Assembly: GCF_030254645.1 (NCBI RefSeq)
Contig: NZ_CP116346.1
Span: 5,249,001-5,313,000 of the forward strand
Direction: 5' to 3'
DNA from: Paucibacter sediminis
GTDB taxonomy: Bacteria; Pseudomonadota; Gammaproteobacteria; Burkholderiales; Burkholderiaceae_C
DNA: 64,000 bases
This document shows, piece by piece, positions 25,984-34,724 of this stretch; positions within the stretch are counted from its first letter, which is position 1; every line of letters starts with the position of its first letter. Made by a program: the position numbers and the translations under genes. The notes beneath the pieces were generated by a model. That model ran no database searches. It was not told the DNA's origin and worked only from the letters and a program-made list of their open reading frames with translations.

Positions 25984-28958
25984 AGCGCCGCCACCACCGC
26001 TGCCGCCACCGCCGCCTCCACCCAGCGCTCGGCTTCGGCCGCCGGCAGCGCCTTGGCAAACAGCCAGCCCTGCCCCACCTGCACGCCCAGCTGCTGCAGC
26101 AGCGCCGCCTGCGCCTCGTCTTCCACACCCTCGGCCAGGGTCTGCTTGCCCAGCGCCAGCGCCAGGCCGACGATGGTGCGCACGATCTCCTGCGCCTCGC
26201 GCCCGGCCGCCAGCCGGATCACGAAGCTGCGGTCCACCTTGAGCGTGTCGAAGGGGAAGCGGTGCAGATAGGCCAGCGATGAATAGCCGGTACCGAAGTC
26301 GTCGATCGAGAGCTTGAAGCCCAGGCCGGCCAGCTCCTGCAGCAGCTCGGCGCTACGCTGCGGATGGGCCATCGCCATGCTCTCGGTGACCTCCAGCTTG
26401 AGCTGCCGCACCGGCACCTCGCCCAGCGCCGCCAGGGTGGCACGCGCGTCCGCCATCAGCTCCAGATCGCGCGCCAGCTGCACACCGGAGAGGTTCACCG
26501 CGATCTCGCCGCGAAAGCCCAGCGCATGCCAGCGGCGCAGCTGGGCGGCCGCCTCCAGCAGGGTCCAGCGGCCGATCGCGGCGATCTGGCCGCTCTCCTC
26601 GGCCACCGGGATGAAGTCGCCCGGCATCACCAGGCCCTTGCTCGGGTGGCGCCAGCGTATCAAGGCCTCGAAGCCCAGCAGGCTGCGATCGGCCAGGCGC
26701 ACAAAGGGCTGGTAATGCAGCTGGAACTGGTCGCCCGCGGCCAGCGCCAGGTCGATCTGCTCGCGCATCCAGCGGCGCGACTGCTCGACCAGCTGCTCGG
26801 CCGGGTCGAAGCTGTGGGCATGCCCCGGCCCGGCCGCCTTGGCATGCGCCAGCGCGCCCTCGGCGGCGGCCAGCAGCTCGTCGGCCTGCTGCGGCCCCTG
26901 GCTGGCATGGGCCCAGCCGACACAGGCGCTCAGGCGCAAGACCTGACCCTCCGCGAGGCGCAGGCCCGACTCCAGGCAGGCCAGCGCCTGGGCCGGCAGG
27001 CGCTCGTTGGGGCCGCAGGCCAGCGCCAGGCCGAACTCGTCGCCGCCCAGGCGCGCCAGCAGGCCCTGCTCGCCGATCAGCGCGCGCAGCCGCGCCGCCG
27101 TTTCGCGCAGCGCCGCATCGCCGGCCAGCGTGCCATGTTCCTCGTTGAAGGCGCGGAACTCATCCAGGCCCAGCAGCAGCAGGCCGGTGCCAGGCTGCTG
27201 CGCCAGCAGCTGCTGCAGCTGCTCGCGGAACAGCGCGCGGTTGGCCAGGCCGGTGAGGCGGTCGTGCAGCGCGTCGAAGCTGATCTGCTGCTGCAGGCGG
27301 CGCGCCTCGCTGATGTCGGTGAGCGAGCCCGCCATGCGCGCCACCCGGCCCTGCGCCTGGCCGCCCTCCCGGGTGGCGACGCCGCGCGCCAGCAGCCAGC
27401 GCTCCAGCCCGCCCTGGCTGAAGTGCAGCACATGGTGGAACTGCAGGCTGCGCCCCTGCAGATGCGCCTGCAGCTCGGCCTCGAACGCGCGCCGCCCGGC
27501 CTCGTCCAGCGGCAGGGTCCAGGCGGCCATGGCGTGGCCGGCCTGGGCCTCGTCCAGCCCCATCAGCGCCAGCCAGCGCGCCGAGTAATAGACCCGCTGG
27601 CTGCGCAGATCCCAGTCCCACAGCCCGTCGTTGGCGCCCTGCGCCGCCAGCGCATAGCGCTGCTCGCTGGCCTGCAGGGCCTGCAGCGCCGCACGCTTGC
27701 GCGCCAGCTCGACGCCGGCGCGCAGGCTGATGGCGCCCAGGCAGGCCGCCCCCAGGGCCAGGGCCGGAAAGGCGAGCGAGAAGATGCGCTGCTGCTGCGC
27801 GAACTGCGCCTGCGCCAGCGCCAGCAGGGCCAGCGCCAGCAGCAGCAGGGCCGGCAGCGCGCGCCGCGGCGGCCACCAAGCCAGCAGACCCACCGCCAGG
27901 CCCGGCAGGCATAGCATCGCGGCCAGCTCGGCCGCGCCGGCCCAGCGCGGGCGCTGCAGGGCGCGGCCGCTGAGCATGTTGTCCACCACGGTGGCCAGGC
28001 GCTCCACGCCCGGCAGGCCGGCGTCGAAGGGGCTGGGGAAATGGTCGCCCGCGCCCAGCGCCGACACCCCCAGGATGGCGATGCGGCCGGCCAGGCGCGC
28101 CGGCGCCACCCGGCCGTCCATCAGCTCGATGAAGCTGACGCGCTCGAACTGGCCGGCCGGGCCGTAGTAGTTGACCCACAGGCGCGAAAGCTCGTCCAGC
28201 GGCACGCGCAGCGGCCCCGCCTCGACAGCCTCGCCAAAGCGCACCCCGGCCGCGCGCCAGTCCAGCCCGCGCGCCTGCACCGCCAGGCGCAGGGCCAGCG
28301 AGGGATAGACCTCGCCGCCCAGGCTGAGCGCCGGGAAATCCCAGCGCAGGCTGCCATCGCTGCTGCGGGGCGCGCTCACATGGCCCAGGGCCGCGGCCGC
28401 CTCGGCCAGCGCCGGCAGCGGCGCCAGCAGCTGCGCGGGCTGGTAGCCATGCCGGGCCAGGCGCTGCTCGGCCGCGGGTTCGCTGTAATGCATGAAGGCC
28501 TGGGCCAGCAGCTTGGGGCTGGGCGCCGCATCGGCGCCCTGGCCGGGCTGGTCCGGCAGGGCGAAGGGAATCAGCACCCGGCCGGCGGCGCGCATCGCCG
28601 CTGCCAGCCGCGCGTCGTCGGCCGCGTGCTCGCCCTTGGAGGCCTCCAGCAGGAGGATGTCGAGCGCGATCGCGCGCGCGCCGGCGGCATGCAGGCGCGT
28701 CACCGCCGCGGCCAGCGCGGCACGGTCGGGCAGCGCGCCGCCCAGGCGCTGCAGGCTGGCGTCATCGACGCTCACCAGCACGATGGGCTGCGCCGCGTCG
28801 GGCGCCAGCGGCCCGCGCCACAGGGTCTGCGCGTCCAGGCTCCACTGATCCAGGCGCTCCAGCATGGAGACCTCGGCGCGCTGGCTCCACAGCCAGATGG
28901 CGCCGGCACTGGCCAGCAGCCAGATCAGCGCAAAGCCCCCCAGCGTGCGACGCGTCAT
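25974..28958 (-). CDS. CHASE2-PAS-GGDEF-EAL c-di-GMP signalling protein
   Basis: 994 residues; the start at 28956-28958 (MTRRTLGGFALIWLL) has GAGGG eight bases upstream. TM1 is at about 8-24, followed by a periplasmic CHASE2 sensor domain (about 30-335; PIVLVSVDDASLQRLGG, ARAIALDILLLE, LWVNYYGPAGQFERVS). Three more helices (about 340-410) precede a PAS domain near 435-550. The GGDEF domain has an intact GGDEF at about 636-640 (LARLGGDEFGLALA) but no RxxD inhibition site upstream. The EAL domain has FEALIRWRHP near 765, NLSGVQLA, DDFGTGYSSLAYL near 888 and KVDRSFVI. Both catalytic motifs look competent. Neighbours with FecR and caspase domains suggest a shared envelope-sensing role. Confidence 0.93.
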   Translation of the reverse strand: MTRRTLGGFALIWLLASAGAIWLWSQRAEVSMLERLDQWSLDAQTLWRGPLAPDAAQPIVLVSVDDASLQRLGGALPDRAALAAAVTRLHAAGARAIALDILLLEASKGEHAADDARLAAAMRAAGRVLIPFALPDQPGQGADAAPSPKLLAQAFMHYSEPAAEQRLARHGYQPAQLLAPLPALAEAAAALGHVSAPRSSDGSLRWDFPALSLGGEVYPSLALRLAVQARGLDWRAAGVRFGEAVEAGPLRVPLDELSRLWVNYYGPAGQFERVSFIELMDGRVAPARLAGRIAILGVSALGAGDHFPSPFDAGLPGVERLATVVDNMLSGRALQRPRWAGAAELAAMLCLPGLAVGLLAWWPPRRALPALLLLALALLALAQAQFAQQQRIFSLAFPALALGAACLGAISLRAGVELARKRAALQALQASEQRYALAAQGANDGLWDWDLRSQRVYYSARWLALMGLDEAQAGHAMAAWTLPLDEAGRRAFEAELQAHLQGRSLQFHHVLHFSQGGLERWLLARGVATREGGQAQGRVARMAGSLTDISEARRLQQQISFDALHDRLTGLANRALFREQLQQLLAQQPGTGLLLLGLDEFRAFNEEHGTLAGDAALRETAARLRALIGEQGLLARLGGDEFGLALACGPNERLPAQALACLESGLRLAEGQVLRLSACVGWAHASQGPQQADELLAAAEGALAHAKAAGPGHAHSFDPAEQLVEQSRRWMREQIDLALAAGDQFQLHYQPFVRLADRSLLGFEALIRWRHPSKGLVMPGDFIPVAEESGQIAAIGRWTLLEAAAQLRRWHALGFRGEIAVNLSGVQLARDLELMADARATLAALGEVPVRQLKLEVTESMAMAHPQRSAELLQELAGLGFKLSIDDFGTGYSSLAYLHRFPFDTLKVDRSFVIRLAAGREAQEIVRTIVGLALALGKQTLAEGVEDEAQAALLQQLGVQVGQGWLFAKALPAAEAERWVEAAVAAAVVAALQR

Positions 28959-29078
28959 GGCTTTATCCCTCACGTTGCAAAGCGGCCCGGCCAGTAGAAC
29001 GGATGCGCCGCCGCGGCGCCAGCGCGTTGACCCTCGAAGCAACACCTGGCCCCGCCGGCGCCCGTCAGCCTATAGCAT

Positions 29079-29094
29079 GCTTGCTCAGGCAAGC
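29079..29094. promoter_or_regulatory. Short inverted repeat in the divergent promoter region
   Basis: GCTTGC-TCAG-GCAAGC, a perfect 6-bp inverted repeat with a 4-bp centre, 21 bp before the ATG of the histidine kinase gene and 120 bp before the CHASE2 gene. It could be an operator or a leader hairpin. No matching promoter hexamers were clear. Confidence 0.35.
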
Positions 29095-29115
29095 TAGTAC
29101 CCAGTTGACCTCAGC

Positions 29116-30531
29116 ATGCACCAGCCCAAGCCCCCCGCCATCGACGACCCTGGCACGGCCGAGTTCTACTTCGGCCCGCACAGCGAGCGTTTCCTGCGCA
29201 TCTTTCTGCGCCTGGTGCTGGCCGCGATGATCGCGCTGGGCCTGCACACGCTCTGGGTGCAGCCGGCCGGCAGCCAGTGGCGCGCCTGGGACAACCTGGC
29301 GATCGCCCTGCTGGTGGGCGTGACGCTGCGCCTGATCGCGCGGCAGCGCATGCGCGCCGCGGTGATGGCCCTGCTGTGGGGCATCTGGGCGGTGCTGATG
29401 ACGGGCGCGCTGCTGCACCCGGGTCTCGGCTACAGCGGCCTCTACGCCTGCCCGCTGCTGCTGATGCTGGCCGGCTGGATGCTGGGCAAGCGCCAGGCCT
29501 GGGCCATGGCCGCGCTGAGCATCCTGGCCTTCACCATGCTGGCGGCGATGGAGCCGGCCGCCGCCAAGGCCGGGCGCGAAAGCGCCTGGGTCGGCGCGGT
29601 GAGCCTGAGCGCCGTGGTGGCGCTGGGCGCGGCGATCGCCGCCGGCCTGGCCGACAGCAAGAAGCGCCAGTACCTGCAGGTGCTGGACCTGAGCCGCAAT
29701 CTCGAGCAGCGCGTGGCCAAGCGCACCCAGCACCTGGAGGAGGCGCTGGACCAGCTGCGCCGCACCCAGGACGAGCTGGTGGAGGCCAAGAAGCTCAGCT
29801 CGCTGGGCTCGCTGGTGGCGGGGGTTTCGCATGAGCTGAACACGCCGATCGGCAATGCCATGATCGCGGCCTCGGCGCTGCACGACCGCCTGCAGGCCCT
29901 GGCCAAGGCCGCCGCGGGCCGCAGCATGTCGCGCAGCGCGATGAACGAGTTCATCCAGGTGGGCCTGGAGCTGAGCGAGCTGGTGCTGCATTCGACCCGG
30001 CGCGCCAGCGAGCTGATCGCCAGCTTCAAGCAGGTGGCGATCGACGGCACCAGCGAGGCGCGCCGCAGTTTCGATCTGGGCGTGGCGCTCGGTGACCTGG
30101 TGCGCGCCTTCGGGCCGATGCTGAAGACGCAGGCCTGGCGCATCGAGCTGGACGTGCCCGCCGGCCTGCTATGCGACAGCTATCCCGGCCCGCTGGAGCA
30201 GGTCGTCACCAACCTGATCCAGAACGCCGAGCGCCATGCCTTCGCGGGCCGCGACGGCGGCCTGCTGCGCATCAGCGCCGAGGCCCAGGGCGAGCGCGTC
30301 TGCATCAGCGTCAGCGACGATGGCGCGGGCATGAGCGCCGAGACCGCCGCGCGCGTGTTCGAGCCCTTCTTCACGACCCAGTTCGGCAAGGGCGGCTCGG
30401 GCCTGGGCCTGTCGATCTGCCGCAACATCGTCACCGGCCTGCTGGGCGGCAGCCTGACGGTGAGCAGCCAGCTCGGCCAGGGTAGCCGCTTTCGCATCGA
30501 GATGCCGCGCAAGGCGCCGCTGCGGCCCTGA
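29116..30531 (+). CDS. Membrane sensor histidine kinase with multi-helix N-terminal domain
   Basis: 471 residues. Residues about 28-180 contain six hydrophobic segments without an extended periplasmic loop, a MASE-like input domain. A coiled coil follows (LEQRVAKRTQHLEEALDQL), then the dimerisation domain with the phospho-accepting His near 238 (LGSLVAGVSHELNTPIGNA). The ATPase core has the N-box NLIQNAERHAF, DDGAGMSAET and FGKGGSGLGLSICRNIV. No response regulator gene is adjacent, so it is an orphan kinase here. It is divergent from the CHASE2 gene, and its intergenic region holds a short palindrome. Confidence 0.9.
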   Translation: MHQPKPPAIDDPGTAEFYFGPHSERFLRIFLRLVLAAMIALGLHTLWVQPAGSQWRAWDNLAIALLVGVTLRLIARQRMRAAVMALLWGIWAVLMTGALLHPGLGYSGLYACPLLLMLAGWMLGKRQAWAMAALSILAFTMLAAMEPAAAKAGRESAWVGAVSLSAVVALGAAIAAGLADSKKRQYLQVLDLSRNLEQRVAKRTQHLEEALDQLRRTQDELVEAKKLSSLGSLVAGVSHELNTPIGNAMIAASALHDRLQALAKAAAGRSMSRSAMNEFIQVGLELSELVLHSTRRASELIASFKQVAIDGTSEARRSFDLGVALGDLVRAFGPMLKTQAWRIELDVPAGLLCDSYPGPLEQVVTNLIQNAERHAFAGRDGGLLRISAEAQGERVCISVSDDGAGMSAETAARVFEPFFTTQFGKGGSGLGLSICRNIVTGLLGGSLTVSSQLGQGSRFRIEMPRKAPLRP

Positions 30532-30553
30532 GGCCGAACCTCCTGTCCTTTCG

Positions 30554-31051
30554 TCAGCGCTGAGCGGCCTGCGCCATCACGAAATCGGCGATCGACTGGG
30601 TGTCCATCAGATCCAGCCGCCGGACGCCTGCCGCCGCCGATGGGGCATCGCAGGCGATGGCCACGATGCCAGGCCAGTCTGGCCAGAGGCTGCGTACTCC
30701 GAGGCCAGAGCGCCATACCTCCAGCTTCGGGAATGCGCCACTCTTGAAGCCTTCGATCAGCACCAGATCGCAGGCCTGCAAACGGTCCAGCAAGTAGTCC
30801 AGCTCGGGCTCGGCCTGAGCGCGCAATTCGTGCATCAGCGCCCACCGCTCCTTGCCCAGCAAAAGCACCTCCGTGCAGCCGGCTTCGCGCAGGCGAAAGG
30901 AGTCCTTGCCGGGGTGGTCGATCTCGATGTTCTTGTGGCTGTGCTTGATGAGCGAGACGCTCAGCCCGCGCGAGCGGATCTCTGGGATCAAACGTTCCAG
31001 CAAGGTGGTCTTGCCCATGCCGGAGTGACCGGCGATGCCGAAAATCCTCAT
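30554..31051 (-). CDS. mobB: Molybdopterin-guanine dinucleotide biosynthesis protein B
   Basis: 165-residue GTP-binding accessory protein for molybdenum-cofactor maturation. The start at 31049-31051 (MRIFGIAGHS) has a GGGCGGGG stretch upstream; an upstream in-frame extension is non-coding in character. The Walker A motif is GHSGMGKTTLLERLIPEI. Further MobB features are the VSLIKHSHKNIEIDHPGKDS segment, LREAGCTEVLL, and LVLIEGFKSGAFPKLEVWR. It is the only cofactor-synthesis gene in the window and is divergent from the ArrA-like oxidoreductase gene, which by family needs the bis-MGD cofactor. Its codon use is less CTG/GCC-biased than flanking genes. Confidence 0.92.
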   Translation of the reverse strand: MRIFGIAGHSGMGKTTLLERLIPEIRSRGLSVSLIKHSHKNIEIDHPGKDSFRLREAGCTEVLLLGKERWALMHELRAQAEPELDYLLDRLQACDLVLIEGFKSGAFPKLEVWRSGLGVRSLWPDWPGIVAIACDAPSAAAGVRRLDLMDTQSIADFVMAQAAQR

Positions 31052-31218
31052 GCCCCCGCCCTTTCTCGCGATGTGCCGTGCAGGCTGCCGGGCAGCCGCA
31101 TGGACGCAGTGTCCACCGGACTGGTGCCTGCCGCGCCGGCCGGGCGCTGCCCGCTTGGTAGCTGCGCCACGCATGCCCGACCGGTGCACTCGGTCATTGC
31201 CGATCGCCCGAATTTCGT

Positions 31219-31232
31219 TTGATCCACGGCAA
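31219..31232. promoter_or_regulatory. Possible FNR/CRP-family half-conserved site upstream of the ArrA-like gene
   Basis: TTGAT-CCAC-GGCAA lies 68 bp before the ATG at 31300. The left half matches the FNR consensus TTGAT fully and the right half matches ATCAA at three of five positions. Oxygen control would make sense for an anaerobic respiratory enzyme, but the match is imperfect and no clear -10 was assigned. Confidence 0.3.
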
Positions 31233-31299
31233 TCGCCGATTTCCCGCGAGGAGGACAGTCAGCGGTAGACAACGTGCAGAGCCCCTACAGGAGTGCGTT

Positions 31300-33867
31300 A
31301 TGAGGCTGACGAGAAGAACCTTCATCATGGCCACAGGCGTTTCCGCCGGCTGTCTGGCCACCGGCTGTGCATCCGTTTCCGCACCTGCCGCCGCCCCTCT
31401 CACCAGCGCATTCATTCCGCGCCAGGCCAGGCCATCCCGCCCCGCCCAAGGGCAATGGGTAGCCAGTACCTGCCAGGGCTGCACGCAGTGGTGCGCGATC
31501 CAGATCCTGGTGCAGGATGGACGCGCCACGCGGGTGCGCGGCAACCCGCTCTCCAAGACCAACCACGGCTACGTCTGCCCGCGCGGGCATCTGATCCCGC
31601 AACAGATGTACGACCCCGACCGCATCAAGGTGCCGATGAAGCGCACCAACCCGGTCAAGGGGCGTGGCATCGATCCGAAGTTCGTGCCCATCAGCTGGGA
31701 CGAGGCGCTGGACACCTTGGCCGAGAAGATGATGGCGCTGCGCAAGTCCGGTGAAACGCACAAGCTGGTGTACATGCGCGGGCGCTATTCACCCACCTCC
31801 ACCGAATTGCTCTACGGCACCTTGCCCAAGGTGTTTGGCACCGGCAACTACTTCTCGCACAGCGCCATCTGCGCCGAGGCCGAGAAGATGGGGCCGGGCC
31901 TGACGCAGGGCTTCTTCGGTTACCGCGACTATGACCTTGAGAAGACCAACTGCCTGGTGTGCTGGGGCACCGATCCGCTCGCGTCCAACCGCATGGTGCC
32001 AAACACCATGAATCGCTTCCCGGACATCGTGAAGCGAGGCACGGTGATTGCGGTGGATCCGCGCCTGTCCAACGTGGCCGCGAAAGCGCACGAATGGCTG
32101 CCCATCAGCCCCGGCACGGATGGTGCGCTGGCGGGTGCGATCGCCCATGTGCTGCTGACCGAAGGGTTGTGGAACCGCGAGTTCGTGGGCGACTTCAAGG
32201 ATGGCAAGAACCTGTTCGTGGCTGGGCAGATCGTCGACGAGGCCGCGTTCGCCGAGAAGGAGAGCTACGGCCTGGTGAAGTGGTGGAATCTTGAACTGCG
32301 CAACCAGACGCCGGCCTGGGGCGAGCAGGTGTCGTTGATACCGGCGGCGCAGATCCAGCGCGTGGCGCGCGCCATGGGCAAGGCCGCCCCCAGAGTGGTC
32401 GTGTGGATGGGCCCCGGCGTGGCCATGTCGCCGCGCGGAACCTATGCAGCCATGGCGGTGTATGCACTCAACGGCCTGCTGGGTTCGATCGACGTGGAGG
32501 GGGGCGTGTGGCAAAGCCCCAGCGGCCCACCGCTGGCGCCCTTCCCCAAGGCCGATGCCTATGTCGACGAGATCGCCAAGGCCGGCAGCAAGGGCAAGAA
32601 GCTGGACGGCCGCGGTGCCAAGGACATGCCGGCGATGATGAACGCCAAGCCCGGCAGCGGTGTCGTCACCAACAACGTTGCCAACGGCATGTTGAAGGAT
32701 CCCGGTGCGGTCAAGGTCTTCATCTCCACATGGTCGAACTTCGCCTTCTCCGCCACCGGTGCACAGCGCTGGGAAAAGGCGTTGGCAGCGGTGCCGTTCT
32801 TCGTGCACATGGTGCCGAGCGCGTCCGAGATGACCCAGTTCGCCGACATCGTGCTGCCCTCGACCTTCAACTCCGCCGAGGGCTGGTCCATCGTGACCAA
32901 TATGGGCAATGGCCATGCCTATGCCTCGATACAGCAGGGCGCCATCAAGCGCCTATGGGACGTCAAGCAGGAGGAAACCGAGGTGATGTGGCTGCTGGCC
33001 GAGAAGCTCAAGGCCAAGGGTTTCGCCAACCTCTTCGACTACTACGCCAAGGAATTCAAGGATCCGGAAACCGGCAAGGCACCGACCACGGCGCTCGAGT
33101 TCTCGGAGATTGCCGCCAAGATGACGAGCGCGCCCATCTGGGCCGCGAAGGAGCCACTCAAGGGCGACGCGCCCATTCTTGGCTGGGCCGACTTCAAGAA
33201 GAAGGGCATGTTCAGCGGGCCACGCTACACGCTCAAGAAGGGCTGGGGCGGCAAGTTCGCAACCGAGACCAAGAAGTTCGAGTTCTACAGCGAGACCTTG
33301 AAGAAGGGTTTGGCCGAGCACGCCAAGAAGTACGAGACCAGCATCGATGACATCCTCGGCGTCAGCGGCTATGTGGCGCGCGGCGAACTGGCCTTCGTGC
33401 CGCACTACGAGCCGGTCAAGCGCCATGGCTCGGTGCAGGATTTCCCGCTGACCTTCATCGACTACAAGTCGCGCCTGAACCGCGAAGGCCGCTCGGCCAA
33501 CGTGCCCTGGTATCAGGAGTTCAAGAAGGTGGACCCGGGCGACGTGTCCTGGAGCGATGTGGTCAAGATGAACCCCAAGGATGGTGCCAAGCTGGGCTTG
33601 AAGAGCGGCGACACCGTCACGATCACCTCGATGGCAGGCACCATTTCCTGCCAACTCAAACTCTGGGAGGGCGTGCGCCCCGGCACCGTGGCCAAGTGCT
33701 ACGGCCAGGGCCATTGGGCCTATGGCCGGGTGGCGGCGCAGGACTTTGGCAAGGCGACGCCGCGTGGCGGCAACAACAACGAGATCCTGGTCGATGACTA
33801 CGACCGGCTGAGCGGCGCCACCGCCCGCAACGGCGGCTTCACCGGCGTGCGGATCCAGAAGGCCTGA
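31300..33867 (+). CDS. ArrA-like Tat-exported molybdopterin oxidoreductase, catalytic subunit
   Basis: 855 residues; start at 31300 with AGGAG six bases upstream. A twin-arginine signal (LTRRTFIMATGVSAGCLATG) predicts folded export to the periplasm. A [4Fe-4S] site is formed by Cys58, Cys61, Cys65 and Cys93 (CQGCTQWC, then YVCPRGH). Molybdenum should be bound by Cys191 in SHSAICAEAEKMGPG. Nearby RGRYS (161-164), His187, Ser188, Lys196 and Tyr208 match, from memory, the order of substrate-pocket residues in Shewanella arsenate respiratory reductase, which is also about 854 residues long; RGRY is the motif I recall as separating ArrA from ArxA. A polysulfide, thiosulfate or other oxyanion substrate remains possible. 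The ferredoxin subunit and chaperone follow; mobB is divergent. Confidence 0.85.
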   Translation: MRLTRRTFIMATGVSAGCLATGCASVSAPAAAPLTSAFIPRQARPSRPAQGQWVASTCQGCTQWCAIQILVQDGRATRVRGNPLSKTNHGYVCPRGHLIPQQMYDPDRIKVPMKRTNPVKGRGIDPKFVPISWDEALDTLAEKMMALRKSGETHKLVYMRGRYSPTSTELLYGTLPKVFGTGNYFSHSAICAEAEKMGPGLTQGFFGYRDYDLEKTNCLVCWGTDPLASNRMVPNTMNRFPDIVKRGTVIAVDPRLSNVAAKAHEWLPISPGTDGALAGAIAHVLLTEGLWNREFVGDFKDGKNLFVAGQIVDEAAFAEKESYGLVKWWNLELRNQTPAWGEQVSLIPAAQIQRVARAMGKAAPRVVVWMGPGVAMSPRGTYAAMAVYALNGLLGSIDVEGGVWQSPSGPPLAPFPKADAYVDEIAKAGSKGKKLDGRGAKDMPAMMNAKPGSGVVTNNVANGMLKDPGAVKVFISTWSNFAFSATGAQRWEKALAAVPFFVHMVPSASEMTQFADIVLPSTFNSAEGWSIVTNMGNGHAYASIQQGAIKRLWDVKQEETEVMWLLAEKLKAKGFANLFDYYAKEFKDPETGKAPTTALEFSEIAAKMTSAPIWAAKEPLKGDAPILGWADFKKKGMFSGPRYTLKKGWGGKFATETKKFEFYSETLKKGLAEHAKKYETSIDDILGVSGYVARGELAFVPHYEPVKRHGSVQDFPLTFIDYKSRLNREGRSANVPWYQEFKKVDPGDVSWSDVVKMNPKDGAKLGLKSGDTVTITSMAGTISCQLKLWEGVRPGTVAKCYGQGHWAYGRVAAQDFGKATPRGGNNNEILVDDYDRLSGATARNGGFTGVRIQKA

Positions 33868-33896
33868 GCCCCGAGCGACGGAACACGGAGAACATC

Positions 33897-34694
33897 ATGA
33901 CAAGACTTGGAATGGTCATCGACCTCTCTAAATGCAACGGCTGTGGCGCTTGTGCATTCGCCTGCAAGGCCGAAAACAACACCCGCGACCGAGCGGACGG
34001 GCAGAGCTTCAACTGGGCAGACTTCCTGATGAAGACCGAGGGGACGTTCCCGAACACCAGGCACTCGGTGATTCCGGTGTTGTGCAACCACTGCAGCGAT
34101 GCGCCCTGCATCAAGGTCTGCCCCGGCAACCCCAAGAAGGCAGGCCCGGGCAAGCCCTACAAGGCGCTTTACAAGACACCCGAAGGCATCACCCTGCACA
34201 ACCCCGAGTTGTGCGTGGGCTGCGGCGACTGCCAGCGCAAGTGCCCCTACAGCCATGACCGACTCGACGACTCCAGCCTCGAAGGCGCGAGTTACAGCGT
34301 CATCAGCCTGAACCCCATGGACGAGGATGCGCAACCGCGCTGGTCCGACAAGAGCGCAGCGATTCCCGGATGTACAGCCTCGGGCGCAGAGGTCGCGGCA
34401 TTGGCCGGTGCCACGCCGCCGATGCTCAACAAGTGGCAGGGCGGCGAGTTGCAGCCGGTGCGTTCCGATGACGTGATCGAGAAGTGCACCTTCTGCTATC
34501 ACCGCGTTCTGAACGGCCTGCAGCCTGCCTGCGTGGATGCCTGCCCGGCGCGGGCGCGTATCTTCGGTGACCAGGATGATCCCAACAGCCAGATTTCCCA
34601 GCTCCTGAAACAGGAGAAGTCCTTCCGGCTGCAAGAGGAAAAGGGCACCAAGCCCAATGTTCACTACATTGGCAAGTACAGCCCGCGCGGCTGA
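33897..34694 (+). CDS. Four-cluster ferredoxin subunit of the ArrA-like oxidoreductase
   Basis: 265 residues, DmsB/NrfC/ArrB type. Sixteen cysteines form four [4Fe-4S] binding sites: Cys13/16/19/23 (CNGCGACAFAC), Cys63/66/71/75 (CNHCSDAPCIKVC), Cys106/109/112/116 (CVGCGDCQRKC) and Cys187/190/202/206 (CTFC and ACVDAC). An extra Cys159 lies in a 50-residue insertion. There is no signal peptide, so it should be carried across the membrane by the Tat signal of the catalytic subunit. The ATG has GGAG six bases upstream and lies 29 bp after the catalytic gene. No NrfD-like membrane subunit follows, so electrons must arrive through another quinol oxidase, as CymA does for Shewanella ArrAB. Confidence 0.93.
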   Translation: MTRLGMVIDLSKCNGCGACAFACKAENNTRDRADGQSFNWADFLMKTEGTFPNTRHSVIPVLCNHCSDAPCIKVCPGNPKKAGPGKPYKALYKTPEGITLHNPELCVGCGDCQRKCPYSHDRLDDSSLEGASYSVISLNPMDEDAQPRWSDKSAAIPGCTASGAEVAALAGATPPMLNKWQGGELQPVRSDDVIEKCTFCYHRVLNGLQPACVDACPARARIFGDQDDPNSQISQLLKQEKSFRLQEEKGTKPNVHYIGKYSPRG

Positions 34695-34724
34695 ATCGGC
34701 ACCGAAGCGGAGGGAGGGTTGACG

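Noticed and set aside
31219-31299. Extended N-terminus of the ArrA-like protein from a TTG at 31219
   Set aside because: It would place 27 residues before the twin-arginine motif, and the ATG at 31300 has a good AGGAG.
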